From the NCBI GenBank assembly GCA_964430105.1, contig CAYSEF010000015.1, positions 1-40,398 on the forward strand: a DNA stretch of 40,398 nt, read 5' to 3'. Every line of letters begins with the position of its first letter. Positions within the stretch are counted from its first letter, which is position 1. Below the pieces are notes generated by a model. It searched no databases, was not told where the DNA came from, and saw only the letters and a program-made list of their open reading frames with translations. Origin of the DNA: UMGS1696 sp964430105 (GTDB lineage: Bacteria; Bacillota; Clostridia; Oscillospirales; CAG-272). Below are positions 1 to 9,101 of this stretch, piece by piece. The position numbers were made by a program, and so were the translations under genes.

Positions 1-47
1 ATTTTATTTAATAATTTTATAGTTTTCATTTTTTTATATACCTCGAC

Positions 48-1130
48 TTACTTGGGATTCTTTTCCGCAAAATCTTTCATGAATGCAACAAGTGCTTCGA
101 CACCTTCATAGGGCATAGCGTTGTAAATTGAAGCACGCATACCGCCAACAGAACGATGACCTTTTAAATTCTTAAGACCTGCCGCAGCGGCTTCCTTAGC
201 GAATTTCTTGTCGAGCTCTTCATTGCCTGTAACAAAAGTAACATTCATCATTGAACGACTTGCCTTTTCTACGGGAGCTATGTAATAATCCTGAGAATCC
301 AGGTAATCATAAAGAAGTGCTGCTTTCTTTTCGTTGCGCTTTTTCATTTCTTCAAGACCACCCATTTCGAGGATCCATTCATATACAAGACCTGCCATGT
401 AAATAGCGTAGCAAGGAGGTGTGTTGTACATAGAATCATTGTCAGCCATAAGTTTCCAGTCGAGCATTGATGGAGTTGCTGGATTTGTCCAACCAAGAAG
501 ATCTTCGCGAATTATGGCAACTGTAAGACCGGCGGGGGCCATATTTTTTTGTGCACCTGCGTAAATAACGCCGAATTTAGAGACATCAACGGGTTCGGAA
601 ATTATGCATGAAGACATATCAGCAACAAGCGGGATATCTCCTGTATCCGGTATATAATTGAATTTTGTGCCATAAATTGTGTTATTGAAGCAGATGTGAA
701 CATAGTCAGCATCAGCGCTGAAGGATTCACGGGTTGTTTCCGGAATACGAGTGAAGTTATAATCCTTTGATGAAGCAACTACCTTAGCTTCGCCATATTT
801 CTGAGCTTCTTTGTATGCTTTGGTGGAGAACTGACCCGAGAGAATATAGTCAGCCTTGCCTGTTTTCATCAGATTCAACGGAACAGCTGCAAACTGAGTG
901 GATGCACCGCCCTGAAGAAAGAGAACCTTATAGTTATCGGGAATATTCATAAGCTTACGCAGATCAGCTTCAGCTTTCTGAATTATTGCTTCATAGTCTG
1001 CTGAACGATGACTCATTTCCATAACTGACATTCCGCTGTCGCCATAACAGATAAGCTCGGAAGCTGCTTTCTCCAGAACTGGGAGAGGAAGCATGGAAGG
1101 ACCTGCTGAGAAATTGAATACTCTTTTCAT
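48..1130 (-). CDS. serC: Phosphoserine aminotransferase
   Basis: PLP-dependent class V aminotransferase that converts 3-phosphohydroxypyruvate plus glutamate to O-phosphoserine in cytosolic serine biosynthesis; the family can also act in the pyridoxal phosphate pathway. The 360 residues match the usual family length and begin with the typical NFSAGPS motif. GGAST (74-78) fits the cofactor phosphate-binding site, D171 lies in ADMSS, and K195 in GAQKNMAPAG is the expected Schiff-base lysine. The ATG is preceded by AGGAGA at good spacing. The gene stands alone on the minus strand behind its own strong promoter at 1235-1263, with a leader of roughly 100 nt in which I see no T-box or riboswitch. 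serA is not in the window. Identification is secure. Confidence 0.97.
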   Translation of the reverse strand: MKRVFNFSAGPSMLPLPVLEKAASELICYGDSGMSVMEMSHRSADYEAIIQKAEADLRKLMNIPDNYKVLFLQGGASTQFAAVPLNLMKTGKADYILSGQFSTKAYKEAQKYGEAKVVASSKDYNFTRIPETTRESFSADADYVHICFNNTIYGTKFNYIPDTGDIPLVADMSSCIISEPVDVSKFGVIYAGAQKNMAPAGLTVAIIREDLLGWTNPATPSMLDWKLMADNDSMYNTPPCYAIYMAGLVYEWILEMGGLEEMKKRNEKKAALLYDYLDSQDYYIAPVEKASRSMMNVTFVTGNEELDKKFAKEAAAAGLKNLKGHRSVGGMRASIYNAMPYEGVEALVAFMKDFAEKNPK

Positions 1131-1234
1131 TATAAAACATCTCCTGTTGAATTATATTCCAGCGGCTGACATTATGAATAATTATTACATCAATAAAAAT
1201 CAATAAAAATTATAGCCGATGATAGGTATAATCT

Positions 1235-1263
1235 ATTATAACGCAATTAGAAGGAATTGTCAA
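1235..1263 (-). promoter_or_regulatory. Sigma-A promoter of serC
   Basis: On the minus strand a perfect TTGACA (plus coordinates 1258-1263) lies 17 bp from a perfect TATAAT (1235-1240). Transcription would start near 1228 and give a leader of about 98 nt before serC. The rest of the 308-bp gap between serC and the next gene is AT-rich, with an ECF-like promoter at its right end and only a trivial tandem 10-mer (ATCAATAAAA twice near 1190-1207). Confidence 0.8.
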
Positions 1264-1377
1264 TCACATAACACAAAATGCAATGTTGTTAAATTATACG
1301 AAATAGATAGAATTAGTCATCAAAAATATGTATGTAACACATAAAATCCATTAAAATCAATTTTTTTACGAAAATCG

Positions 1378-1403
1378 GGAACAAATCATACGCTTTGAAC
1401 GTC
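1378..1403 (+). promoter_or_regulatory. ECF-sigma-like promoter of the DUF4349 operon
   Basis: GGAAC (1378-1382) and CGTC (1400-1403) are separated by 17 bp. This matches the -35/-10 layout of extracytoplasmic-function sigma factors of the SigM/SigW/SigX kind (GAAAC-N16/17-CGTC). The -10 end lies 35 nt before the ATG at 1439. The same motif with the same spacer occurs at 21439-21464. A TATAAT at 1407-1412 overlaps, but it has no usable -35 at 17 bp. Confidence 0.5.
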
Positions 1404-1438
1404 TTTTATAATAAAGATTCAATCATTGGAGGATCGAT

Positions 1439-2434
1439 ATGAAAAAATACAGATTGTTGTCGTTATGTTGCTCGTTATTGGTACTTACCGGAATGACAGG
1501 ATGTGCTTCTTCGTATGACAGCACTAATTCAAGTAGGGTGTATGATACTTACTATTCTGAACAGACAGAGGCAATGGAAATTACCGGAATGACATACAAG
1601 GGGGATTTCAATGAAAGCACTATTGTATCGGAAACAGCTTCAGACAGTATAAAAAACGACCTTTCTTCGAGAAAAATCATTAAAAATGCCACGCTGAGCT
1701 TTGAAACTAAGACTTACGACGAATTCATGAATTTGCTTGAACAGTGTATCACCGGCATTGGAGGATACATTGAATCTCAGGAGGCATACAGTGGCGGAAT
1801 CTACAGCTCTCGTAATATTAGAAATTCTAACATAATTGCACGTATTCCGGCTGATAATTACAATCGTTTTATGAATGATGTTTGTAATATAGGCACGGTG
1901 ACATACCGCTCTGAGTCATCATCGGATGTTACAATGAACTATGTTGATACTGAAAGTCGCATAAAATCGCTTGAAACTGAGTATAATGCACTTTTGGAAA
2001 TACTTGACAAAGCAACTTCGCTTGATGATGTTATTATGCTTCAATCGAGAATAAGTGAAGTTACATATCAGCTTGAATCATATAAATCACAAATTCGCAA
2101 ATATGATGACTTAATTTCTTACTGTACCGTAAATATTGATGTGTCTGAAGTATGGCGTGAAACACAGAATGTCGAGGTAATGTCATTCGGAGAACGAATA
2201 GTCAGCGGACTGCAAGATACATTCTATGATATAAGCGAAGATTTGACTGATTTCTCTGTATGGCTGATTACGTCGCTCCCATACATTGTTATATGGTGCG
2301 TTGTGATTCTGGTTATGATTTTTGTAATTAGACGCATTTCAGCATCGATAAAAGAAAAGCATAAGAAGAAAAATGAACAAAAATTGATTGAACAATACTA
2401 TAAGCAGACAAATGAAAATCAAAAAAACGATTAA
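1439..2434 (+). CDS. DUF4349 lipoprotein
   Basis: Exported membrane-anchored protein of 331 residues; the molecular function of the DUF4349 family is not known. A lipoprotein signal ends in a lipobox with C22 (GMTGC). The DUF4349 domain runs from about residue 77 to 240: a first strand with KNATLSFETK, an IGGYIES turn, IARIPADNYN, and a helical coiled stretch with YVDTESRIKSLETEY followed by LQSRISEVTYQLE. One C-terminal membrane helix (about 275-298, WLITSLPYIVIWCVV) is followed by a basic tail. GGAGG stands 6 nt before the ATG. It is the first gene of a tight three-gene operon with a SanA-like protein and an ATPase, behind an ECF-like promoter, which suggests an envelope-stress or surface role. 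Confidence 0.85.
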   Translation: MKKYRLLSLCCSLLVLTGMTGCASSYDSTNSSRVYDTYYSEQTEAMEITGMTYKGDFNESTIVSETASDSIKNDLSSRKIIKNATLSFETKTYDEFMNLLEQCITGIGGYIESQEAYSGGIYSSRNIRNSNIIARIPADNYNRFMNDVCNIGTVTYRSESSSDVTMNYVDTESRIKSLETEYNALLEILDKATSLDDVIMLQSRISEVTYQLESYKSQIRKYDDLISYCTVNIDVSEVWRETQNVEVMSFGERIVSGLQDTFYDISEDLTDFSVWLITSLPYIVIWCVVILVMIFVIRRISASIKEKHKKKNEQKLIEQYYKQTNENQKND

Positions 2435-3086
2435 AAGAATCCTTAAGACCTTTGCAATATTATTCCTTTTAGCAGTCATTTCTGTTATCGGAATCAATAT
2501 ATATCTTTGCGGCACTGTAAAAAACAGAATATACCATGCAGACGAACTTAAACTTAACGAGTCAGATTGCATTCTCGTTCTCGGTGCAGGAGTGAGAGCC
2601 GATGGAACTCCAAGTCATATGCTGGAAGATCGTCTTATAGTTGGAAAAAAGCTGTATGATGCCGGCGTATCAGAATTTATTCTTCTGAGTGGAGATCACG
2701 GAAAAGAAGATTACGATGAAGTGAACTGCATGAAGAATTATTTGCTTGAAAAAGGTGTTCCGCGTGAACCTATATTCTTAGATCATGCAGGATTTTCCAC
2801 TTATGAATCACTTTATCGTGCAAAAGAGATATTCGGAGCGCAGAAAATAGTGATTGTAACTCAAAGCTATCACCTGTACAGGGCACTGTATATAGCGGAC
2901 TATCTCGGACTTAATGCAGTTGGAGCAACAGCTGATCTTAGAACGTATGTGGGACAAAGTATGCGTGAAACAAGAGAAATAGCAGCACGAGTAAAGGATT
3001 TCTTTTATACAATATTCAAACCTGAACCCACATATTTAGGTGATAAGATACCGCTTGTTGGCAGTGGCGAGGTTACTGACGGCTAA
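2412..3086 (+). CDS. SanA/YdcF-like DUF218 membrane protein
   Basis: Protein of the DUF218 (ElyC/SanA/YdcF) family; members are linked to envelope integrity and vancomycin tolerance, but no reaction is settled. An N-terminal membrane helix (about 10-30 from the chosen ATG) precedes the domain: ILVLGAGVRADGTPS, EDRLIVGKKLYDAG, ILLSGDHG, YESLYRAKEIFG and VIVTQSYHLYRALYIA, all typical of the family. I chose the ATG at 2412, giving 224 residues and a 23-nt overlap with the DUF4349 gene; a TTG at 2388 is possible but less likely. The overlap points to translational coupling. The family identity is clear, and the cellular role is inferred only from family and operon. Confidence 0.85.
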   Translation: MKIKKTIKRILKTFAILFLLAVISVIGINIYLCGTVKNRIYHADELKLNESDCILVLGAGVRADGTPSHMLEDRLIVGKKLYDAGVSEFILLSGDHGKEDYDEVNCMKNYLLEKGVPREPIFLDHAGFSTYESLYRAKEIFGAQKIVIVTQSYHLYRALYIADYLGLNAVGATADLRTYVGQSMRETREIAARVKDFFYTIFKPEPTYLGDKIPLVGSGEVTDG

Positions 3087-3098
3087 AGGAGAGACTGT

Positions 3099-4007
3099 AT
3101 GATTTATCTTCAGAAATTTTTCCTTCCTACATTGGAACAGGAAGAAGATCACGCTCACAAGCATTGTGCTGTTTATGGTTTTGAATTTGGAAACGATCAT
3201 CCTCACGCATATCCTTATGGTATTTTTCCATATAAAAGATTGTCAAAGATAGAACTTTCTGATATTACCATTTTTTATGGTGGAAATGGAAGCGGAAAAT
3301 CTACTCTGTTGAATCTTATTGCTGAATCTTTGAAACTTCCACGTATCACTCCGTATAATCGCAGTAAATACTTTGTTGAGTATGTGGATCTTATGTGCTC
3401 ACACAAAGCAATCGGTGGTACAAGACAGAATACTGTTCCGAACGGAAGTGCAATATTTACGAGTGACGATGTATTTTACGGACTTATTGACCGAAGGGTA
3501 GAGAATGAGATGGTTGAAATACGCCGTGATGAAAAAATGCATGAATATTGGGAAGTCAGTCAAGGCAAGAAACAGTATGACCGCTTTGAATCACTTGACG
3601 ATTATGATAGATTGCTATATCAAATGGATCAGCATCGCAAAACTATGACACAGTTTGTAAACAAATATGCAGGAGAAACACGAACACCTGATTCCAATGG
3701 CGAGTATGCAATGAATTTCTTTAGAACGCACTTCTGCGATAACTGTCTTTATCTTTTGGATGAGCCTGAAAACAGCTTATCACCGAAATATCAGTTGCAA
3801 CTTGTTTCGCTTTTGCAGGAGTATTCTCGTTTCTTCGGATGTCAGTTTATAATATCTACTCATTCTCCATTTGTAATGTCGCTAAAAGGTGCACTTATAT
3901 ACGATCTTGATTCAATTCCCGTTACAACAAAACCATGGTGGGAACTGGAAAACATGAAAGTCTACTACAACTTTTTTTCAGGATTCAAAAATAAATTCGA
4001 GAAATGA
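3099..4007 (+). CDS. Stand-alone AAA/ABC-type ATPase
   Basis: Soluble 302-residue P-loop ATPase of the ABC/SMC-like AAA_15/AAA_21 type. Walker A is GGNGSGKST (61-69), Walker B is LYLLDEPE (217-224) with D221 and E222, followed by NSLSP and an H-loop STHSPF (H255). There is no membrane segment and no TOPRIM or other nuclease domain, unlike OLD-family proteins, and no nuclease partner sits next to it, so it is not an obvious defence or toxin system. An AGGAGAG site lies just upstream, 12 bp after the SanA-like gene, and a terminator follows at 4069. The role is unknown; the operon suggests a link with the two membrane proteins. Confidence 0.8.
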   Translation: MIYLQKFFLPTLEQEEDHAHKHCAVYGFEFGNDHPHAYPYGIFPYKRLSKIELSDITIFYGGNGSGKSTLLNLIAESLKLPRITPYNRSKYFVEYVDLMCSHKAIGGTRQNTVPNGSAIFTSDDVFYGLIDRRVENEMVEIRRDEKMHEYWEVSQGKKQYDRFESLDDYDRLLYQMDQHRKTMTQFVNKYAGETRTPDSNGEYAMNFFRTHFCDNCLYLLDEPENSLSPKYQLQLVSLLQEYSRFFGCQFIISTHSPFVMSLKGALIYDLDSIPVTTKPWWELENMKVYYNFFSGFKNKFEK

Positions 4008-4068
4008 TATAGGATACCTAAACTTGTATTCATTAGATATCGTTTTTTCCATGTTGTTTTGACAAAAG

Positions 4069-4113
4069 AATCGACTGTAACAGTAAAGTATTGCTGTAAC
4101 GGTCGATTTTTTT
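4069..4113 (+). terminator. Intrinsic terminator after the ATPase gene
   Basis: A 15-bp stem (4069-4083 with 4094-4108) with one mismatch and one G-U pair closes a 10-nt loop and is followed by seven T. It ends the DUF4349-SanA-ATPase operon. Confidence 0.85.
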
Positions 4114-4217
4114 GTGACTATCATTATCACTTTCGTTTTATTAACAAAAATATATTGAAAAAAGATTTTGTTTATGCTAAAATATAATAGAATGTGATTT
4201 AATTGGGAGTTTATGCG

Positions 4218-4859
4218 ATGAATAACAAAGCAATGCTTGTCGGTTTGTGTGGAAGAAGTGGTTCAGGTAAAGGATATGTATCTGAACTTTTCGCTGAGAT
4301 AGGAATTCCTGCAATAGATACTGATGCAGTTTATCGCGAAATGACAAGTGCATCAGATAAATTGTCTCCATGCATGAATGAGCTTGTTGTACGATTTGGT
4401 AATAAAATTGTTTCTAAAGACAATTCGCTTGATCGTAAAGTTATGCGTGAGCTGGTTTTCAGTGGTGATGTGCAAGCACTTGATGATCTTAATCAAATCA
4501 CACATAAGCATATACTCGCTAAAACTATGGAATATGCTGATGATCTTGCAAGTAAAGGCGCAAGTATCATACTTATCGATGCACCGTTGTTGTTCGAGAG
4601 CGGATTTGACAGAATGTGTACTCGCTCTGTTTGTGTTGTCGCACCGGAAGCAACAGTTTTGCGTAGGATCATGCGTCGTGATGGAATATCAGAGGAAGAT
4701 GCCAGACGCAGACTTGCAACGCAAAAATCTGTAGATGAACTTACAGAAAAATCAGATTTTACTATTGTGAATGATTGTGTAAGGGAAATTCTCGTAGAAA
4801 GAATTGCAGACTGTGTAAAAGAACTGCGTGCTGTTTATAACGAGGAATTTGTGAAATAA
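4218..4859 (+). CDS. coaE: Dephospho-CoA kinase
   Basis: Cytosolic kinase that phosphorylates the 3'-hydroxyl of dephospho-CoA with ATP, the last step of coenzyme A synthesis. The product has 213 residues, close to the family norm. The P-loop is GRSGSGKG (12-19), the substrate-binding DTDAV starts at D34, and DAPLLFESGFD and RRDGISEEDARRRLATQ are the family's lid and CoA-domain motifs. I chose the ATG at 4218, which has TGGGAG 8 nt upstream; an in-frame TTG at 4203 lacks such a site. A TATAAT at 4183-4188 may be its -10 box, though its -35 is poor. The lytic transglycosylase gene follows after 25 bp, so the two may be cotranscribed. Confidence 0.95.
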   Translation: MNNKAMLVGLCGRSGSGKGYVSELFAEIGIPAIDTDAVYREMTSASDKLSPCMNELVVRFGNKIVSKDNSLDRKVMRELVFSGDVQALDDLNQITHKHILAKTMEYADDLASKGASIILIDAPLLFESGFDRMCTRSVCVVAPEATVLRRIMRRDGISEEDARRRLATQKSVDELTEKSDFTIVNDCVREILVERIADCVKELRAVYNEEFVK

Positions 4860-4884
4860 TATATGTAGTTGAGCGGGAAATAGT

Positions 4885-5460
4885 ATGAAATTAAAAACTG
4901 CGGCACAAAGAAGTTTCGTAATAATACTTATATTGCTCCTGTCCATATTGATAGGATATGTGTATAATAATATCGGTCATGAGTTTGACTTAAAAGAACA
5001 TCCGCGTGAATATACCGAATTCGTTGAGAAGTACTCTATGGAATATGGAGTGCCTGAGTATATCATATATGGACTTATCCTATATGAAAGTGATTTTCAA
5101 AGTAATCATGTGTCAGAAGACGGAAGAATAGGTCTTATGCAATTGTCACCCGAAACTTTCCGTCAAATGTTAACTATAACTAAAGAAAATCTCGAATCGG
5201 GAATACTATACGATCCGGAAACAAATATCCGCTATGGAGTATATCTTTTATCTCATTTGTTCACAGAATATAATCGTTGGAATACAGTTATAGCAACATA
5301 TTTGACAGACGAAATAACTGTCAAAGACTGGATGAGCGATCCTGCAAATGTCGATTCAAACGGTAATCTTACAACAATTCCCAGTGAAGATATAGCAACA
5401 AAGACTGCAGAAATTCTTGGGAATATCGAAATGTATCAAAAACTTTATTATAATAATTAA
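4885..5460 (+). CDS. Membrane-anchored lytic transglycosylase, SLT type
   Basis: Peptidoglycan lytic transglycosylase of the Slt70/GH23-like fold, expected to cleave glycan strands outside the membrane. An N-terminal anchor (about 11-30) is followed by a short linker and the catalytic domain. The catalytic glutamate is E68 in LILYESDFQ, and the GRIGLMQLSP motif (80-89) and YNRWNTVIATY are hallmarks of the fold. At 191 residues it is a minimal single-domain form similar to those seen in other Firmicutes. The ribosome site is weak (GCGGGA). It lies between coaE and an aminopeptidase gene with short gaps. No dedicated partner is visible. Confidence 0.88.
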   Translation: MKLKTAAQRSFVIILILLLSILIGYVYNNIGHEFDLKEHPREYTEFVEKYSMEYGVPEYIIYGLILYESDFQSNHVSEDGRIGLMQLSPETFRQMLTITKENLESGILYDPETNIRYGVYLLSHLFTEYNRWNTVIATYLTDEITVKDWMSDPANVDSNGNLTTIPSEDIATKTAEILGNIEMYQKLYYNN

Positions 5461-5479
5461 ATAACGAAAGGAAAATATC

Positions 5480-6892
5480 ATGAGCGAAAAGACAAAGGGT
5501 CAGACCCTGAAAGAAGAACTTTTCTACAAGAAAAAGAATGCATTTGAGCTTAGATCAGCTGATGAGCTTGCAAAGGCTAAGGAATATGCGGCTGAATATG
5601 CAGCATGGCTTGACAAATCAAAAACCGAAAGAGAGTGCGTTATCGCATCTATCGAACTTCTCGAAAAGCATGGTTATAAAGCATATAAGATTGGCGACAA
5701 AATTAAAGCAGGTGATAAGCTTTATCTTAATAACCGTTCCAAGAGCTTGTTTGTTGTAAAAGTTGGTACAGAAGACATCGAAAATGGTGTAAGAATTTGT
5801 GCCGCTCATATCGATTCTCCCAGACTTGACTTGAAACAGCACCCACTTTACGAAAATGACGGCGTTGCTTACTTTAAGACACATTATTATGGTGGTATTC
5901 GCAAGTATCAGTGGGCAACCATTCCGCTTGCTATCCACGGTGTAGTAACCAAAGCTAATGGCGAGACAGTTGAGGTTCGCATAGGTGATGAGGCAGGAGA
6001 TCCCGTATTCTGTATCACAGACCTTCTCCCGCACCTTGCAAAGGATCAGAATGCACGTCCTCTTGGTTCAGCATTCTCCGGTGAAGGACTTAATGTAATG
6101 CTTGGAAGTTCTCCTTATTTTGAAGAAGACGGCAAGCTGACTCCTGCTGATGAAAAGGTTAAGCTTAACATTATGATCATGCTCAATGAAAAGTATGGTA
6201 TCACCGAATCTGATTTCATGAGTGCGGAACTTTCAATCGTTCCTGCTCAGAATAGCGTCGATGTTGGTCTTGACAGATGGATCATTGGTTCTTACGGTCA
6301 TGACGACAGAGTTTGCGCATATCCTGCACTCACATCAATTATTGAAGCAGAGGACTCTGTTCACACCTGTGTTGCAGTTCTTGCCGACAAAGAAGAAACA
6401 GGTTCAAACGGTATCAGCGGTATGCAGTGCATTCTTCTTGCTGATATTATCGATGAGCTTGCTAAGAATCTTGGTGGTAACACAAACGTAGTTCGCATGA
6501 ATTCAAAGTGTCTTTCTGCCGATGTTACAGTTTGCTATGATCCTAACTACCCCGAGGTTTCCGAAAAGCGCAATTCTGCACTTATTCATTGCGGTGTTGG
6601 TCTCTCAAAGTACACAGGTTCAGGCGGTAAGGGCGGTACAAACGATGCTTCCGCAGAACTTGTTGCGTATGTACGCAAGCTGTTTGATGATGCAGGTGTA
6701 ATTTGGCAGACTGCTGAGCTTGGTAAAGTAGATCAAGGTGGCGGCGGTACAGTTGCTATGTATATTGCAAATCGCAATATTGAAACTATAGATATTGGTG
6801 TACCTGTACTTTCGATGCACGCACCGTTTGAGCTTATTTCTAAGGCTGACCTTTATGAAGCTCATCGTGCATTTACCGCATTCTGCAAATAA
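5480..6892 (+). CDS. M18-family aminopeptidase
   Basis: Cytosolic zinc aminopeptidase of MEROPS family M18, expected to remove N-terminal, often acidic, residues from peptides. Its 470 residues fit the family. Metal-binding and catalytic regions are visible in order: AAHIDSPRLD (H110), SYGHDDRVCAY, ADKEETGSNG with the two glutamates, DVTVCYDPNY, GGKGGTNDAS, and LSMHAPFE with the final histidine. GAAAGGAAAA precedes the ATG. The gene reads like a well-expressed one, with many GGT, CTT and GCA codons. It is 19 bp after the transglycosylase and 34 bp before prfA, with no terminator in either gap. Confidence 0.95.
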   Translation: MSEKTKGQTLKEELFYKKKNAFELRSADELAKAKEYAAEYAAWLDKSKTERECVIASIELLEKHGYKAYKIGDKIKAGDKLYLNNRSKSLFVVKVGTEDIENGVRICAAHIDSPRLDLKQHPLYENDGVAYFKTHYYGGIRKYQWATIPLAIHGVVTKANGETVEVRIGDEAGDPVFCITDLLPHLAKDQNARPLGSAFSGEGLNVMLGSSPYFEEDGKLTPADEKVKLNIMIMLNEKYGITESDFMSAELSIVPAQNSVDVGLDRWIIGSYGHDDRVCAYPALTSIIEAEDSVHTCVAVLADKEETGSNGISGMQCILLADIIDELAKNLGGNTNVVRMNSKCLSADVTVCYDPNYPEVSEKRNSALIHCGVGLSKYTGSGGKGGTNDASAELVAYVRKLFDDAGVIWQTAELGKVDQGGGGTVAMYIANRNIETIDIGVPVLSMHAPFELISKADLYEAHRAFTAFCK

Positions 6893-6926
6893 TTTAAGAA
6901 AACTTCATTAATTTACGGATAGAAAT

Positions 6927-8006
6927 ATGCTTGAAAGACTGAAAGAAGCCGAATTACGGTTTGACAGAATCGAAGAAGACCTTGTAAAACCTGAAACTTT
7001 AACAAATATGGAGACATATACAGCTCTCCTCAAAGAACGTGCAAATCTTGCTCCGATAATCGAAAAGTATCGTGAGTATAAAAAAGCAATAGCTGATGCT
7101 GAAAGCTCACTTGAAATACTCGAAACTGAAAGTGATGCGGAACTCCGTGAACTTGCTGATGAGGAATACAAGCAGGCTAAAGCAGATACTGCACGCTTTG
7201 AAGAAGAACTGAAAATTCTCCTCCTTCCCAAAGACCCGATGGACGAGAAGAACGTTATGATTGAGATTCGTGCAGGTACAGGTGGGGAAGAGGCAGCTCT
7301 CTTTGCCGGAGTACTCTATAGAATGTACACAATGTATGCAGATACAAAACGCTACAAAACAGAGCTTGTCAGCTTTAATGAAACCGGACTTGGCGGATAT
7401 CGTGAAATAACCTTCATGGTAACCGGTGAGGGTGCATATTCACGTTTTAAATATGAAAGCGGAGTGCATAGAGTACAGCGAGTACCTGAGACTGAAACTT
7501 CCGGTAGAATCCATACATCTACAGCAACAGTTGCAGTTCTTCCTGAAGCGGAGGACGTTGAGGTTGAGATAAACCAAGGTGATCTTGAAATAGAAACGAT
7601 CAAATCCAGCGGTGCAGGTGGTCAGCACGTCAATAAGACTGAATCGGCTATCAGACTTCTGCATAAGCCTACGGGAATTGTTATCGAGTGTCAAGATGAG
7701 CGTAGCCAATTTAAGAACCGTGATAAGGCAATGAAATTGTTACGAGCAAAGCTATATGACATGAAAACTCGAGAACAAAACGAAAAAATAGCTAGCGAAC
7801 GCCGTTCACAGGTAGGTACCGGTGACAGAAGCGAGCGAATTCGTACCTACAACTATCCCCAAGGAAGAGTTACTGATCATCGTATAGGCTTCACGATATA
7901 TTCGCTTGAAAACTTCTTAAATGGTGGTATAGAAGGTATGATTGATGCTTTGGCGACCGCAGATACAGCCGAAAAACTGAAAAATGGTGATTTTGCAGGT
8001 GCTTAA
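6927..8006 (+). CDS. prfA: Peptide chain release factor 1
   Basis: Class I release factor that reads UAA and UAG in the ribosomal A site and triggers hydrolysis of peptidyl-tRNA. The length of 359 residues is normal. The tripeptide anticodon position carries P-E-T (187-189), of the RF1 P-x-T type rather than RF2 S-P-F, and the catalytic GGQ is at 231-233 in GAGGQHVNKTES. The glutamine would be the substrate of PrmC, whose gene is usually next to prfA but is absent here. Instead a Sua5-type gene follows after 15 bp, giving a translation-related pair. The ribosome site is weak. Confidence 0.97.
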   Translation: MLERLKEAELRFDRIEEDLVKPETLTNMETYTALLKERANLAPIIEKYREYKKAIADAESSLEILETESDAELRELADEEYKQAKADTARFEEELKILLLPKDPMDEKNVMIEIRAGTGGEEAALFAGVLYRMYTMYADTKRYKTELVSFNETGLGGYREITFMVTGEGAYSRFKYESGVHRVQRVPETETSGRIHTSTATVAVLPEAEDVEVEINQGDLEIETIKSSGAGGQHVNKTESAIRLLHKPTGIVIECQDERSQFKNRDKAMKLLRAKLYDMKTREQNEKIASERRSQVGTGDRSERIRTYNYPQGRVTDHRIGFTIYSLENFLNGGIEGMIDALATADTAEKLKNGDFAGA

Positions 8007-8021
8007 AGATCGGAGTAGATT

Positions 8022-9068
8022 ATGAAAACCGAATTTTTGAAAATCACTGGTAATGCGATCGATGATGACGAGATCATATGTAAAGCAGCAGAAGTGATAC
8101 GAAGTGGTGGTCTTGTAGCAATTCCGACAGAAACTGTTTATGGTCTTGCAGGAAGTGCATTGCTTGAAGAATCCGCAGAAAAAATATTCTCTGCAAAAGG
8201 AAGACCGGCTGATAATCCGCTTATCGTGCATATTGCAAAGCCGTCAGATGCTGAGAATATAGCCTATACTAACGATGTTTACTATAAGCTTGCGGAAAAA
8301 TTTATGCCAGGGCCTCTTACGATAACGTTAAAGAAAAAGGATATCATTCCCGATACAGTAACTGCTGGACTTGATAGTGTAGCAATACGCTGCCCATCAA
8401 ATCAGATTGCGCATAAGCTTATTGAAGTTTCAGGTCATCCAATAGCGGCTCCAAGCGCAAACCGTTCCGGAATCCCATCACCTACAAATGCACATCATGT
8501 ATTTGTAGACATGAATGGCAGGATCGATATGATAATCGATGGTGGCGATTGTGAGATAGGCCTTGAATCAACAGTTATAAGGCTCGACGATGACGGGTGC
8601 ACTATCCTTAGACCCGGTGCTGTAACGGCAGATATGCTTGCTCCGATTTGCGGGAAAGTTACGATATCTCCGGCAGTAGTAGAACCATCGCTTGCTAATA
8701 ACATAAAACCGGAATCTCCTGGAATGAAGTACAAGCATTATGCCCCAAAAGCAGAGGTTATTCTTATCGATGCACCGGATGATGTTTTCTTCGACTATGT
8801 TCGTGAAAATGCAGTCGGTAAATATGGTGTTTTTGCATCAGATGAGGATAAGGATAAGATCGGAAGTGGAGTTTTTATTTCAACTGGCGAAAAAGGTGAT
8901 GCGAAGGAAGCTTCAAGACGTTTGTTCACATCGCTGAGAAGTGCAGATGAGATGGGACTTGCTACTGTGTTCGCACAGTGTCCTCCTGCTGACGGTGAGT
9001 ATCTTGCACTTTATAATAGAATTGTACGTGCAGCCGGATGTAAAATCCTTAAGCTTGCAGGTAAATAA
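8022..9068 (+). CDS. ywlC: L-threonylcarbamoyladenylate synthase (Sua5 type)
   Basis: Makes threonylcarbamoyl-AMP from threonine, bicarbonate and ATP for the t6A37 modification of tRNAs that read ANN codons. The 348 residues include the YrdC domain (about 20-210) with IPTETVYGLAGSA, KGRPADNPLIVHI, MPGPLTI and APSANRSGIPSPT, and the extra C-terminal Sua5 domain (about 240-348) that separates YwlC/Sua5 from short TsaC. The linker contains SPGMKYKHYAPKA, a conserved Sua5 segment. CGGAG precedes the ATG. Its place directly after prfA, in the usual prmC position, is common in Firmicutes and supports a translation operon. Confidence 0.93.
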   Translation: MKTEFLKITGNAIDDDEIICKAAEVIRSGGLVAIPTETVYGLAGSALLEESAEKIFSAKGRPADNPLIVHIAKPSDAENIAYTNDVYYKLAEKFMPGPLTITLKKKDIIPDTVTAGLDSVAIRCPSNQIAHKLIEVSGHPIAAPSANRSGIPSPTNAHHVFVDMNGRIDMIIDGGDCEIGLESTVIRLDDDGCTILRPGAVTADMLAPICGKVTISPAVVEPSLANNIKPESPGMKYKHYAPKAEVILIDAPDDVFFDYVRENAVGKYGVFASDEDKDKIGSGVFISTGEKGDAKEASRRLFTSLRSADEMGLATVFAQCPPADGEYLALYNRIVRAAGCKILKLAGK

Positions 9069-9101
9069 ACAAATTAACAAAATAACATTGTGAGGTAAAA
9101 A

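Noticed and set aside
1190..1207. Tandem 10-mer ATCAATAAAA twice
   Set aside because: Too short and AT-rich to mean more than chance.
3099..4007. AAA ATPase as a defence (Gabija/OLD or toxin-antitoxin) gene
   Set aside because: No nuclease, TOPRIM or small partner; it is coupled to two envelope proteins.
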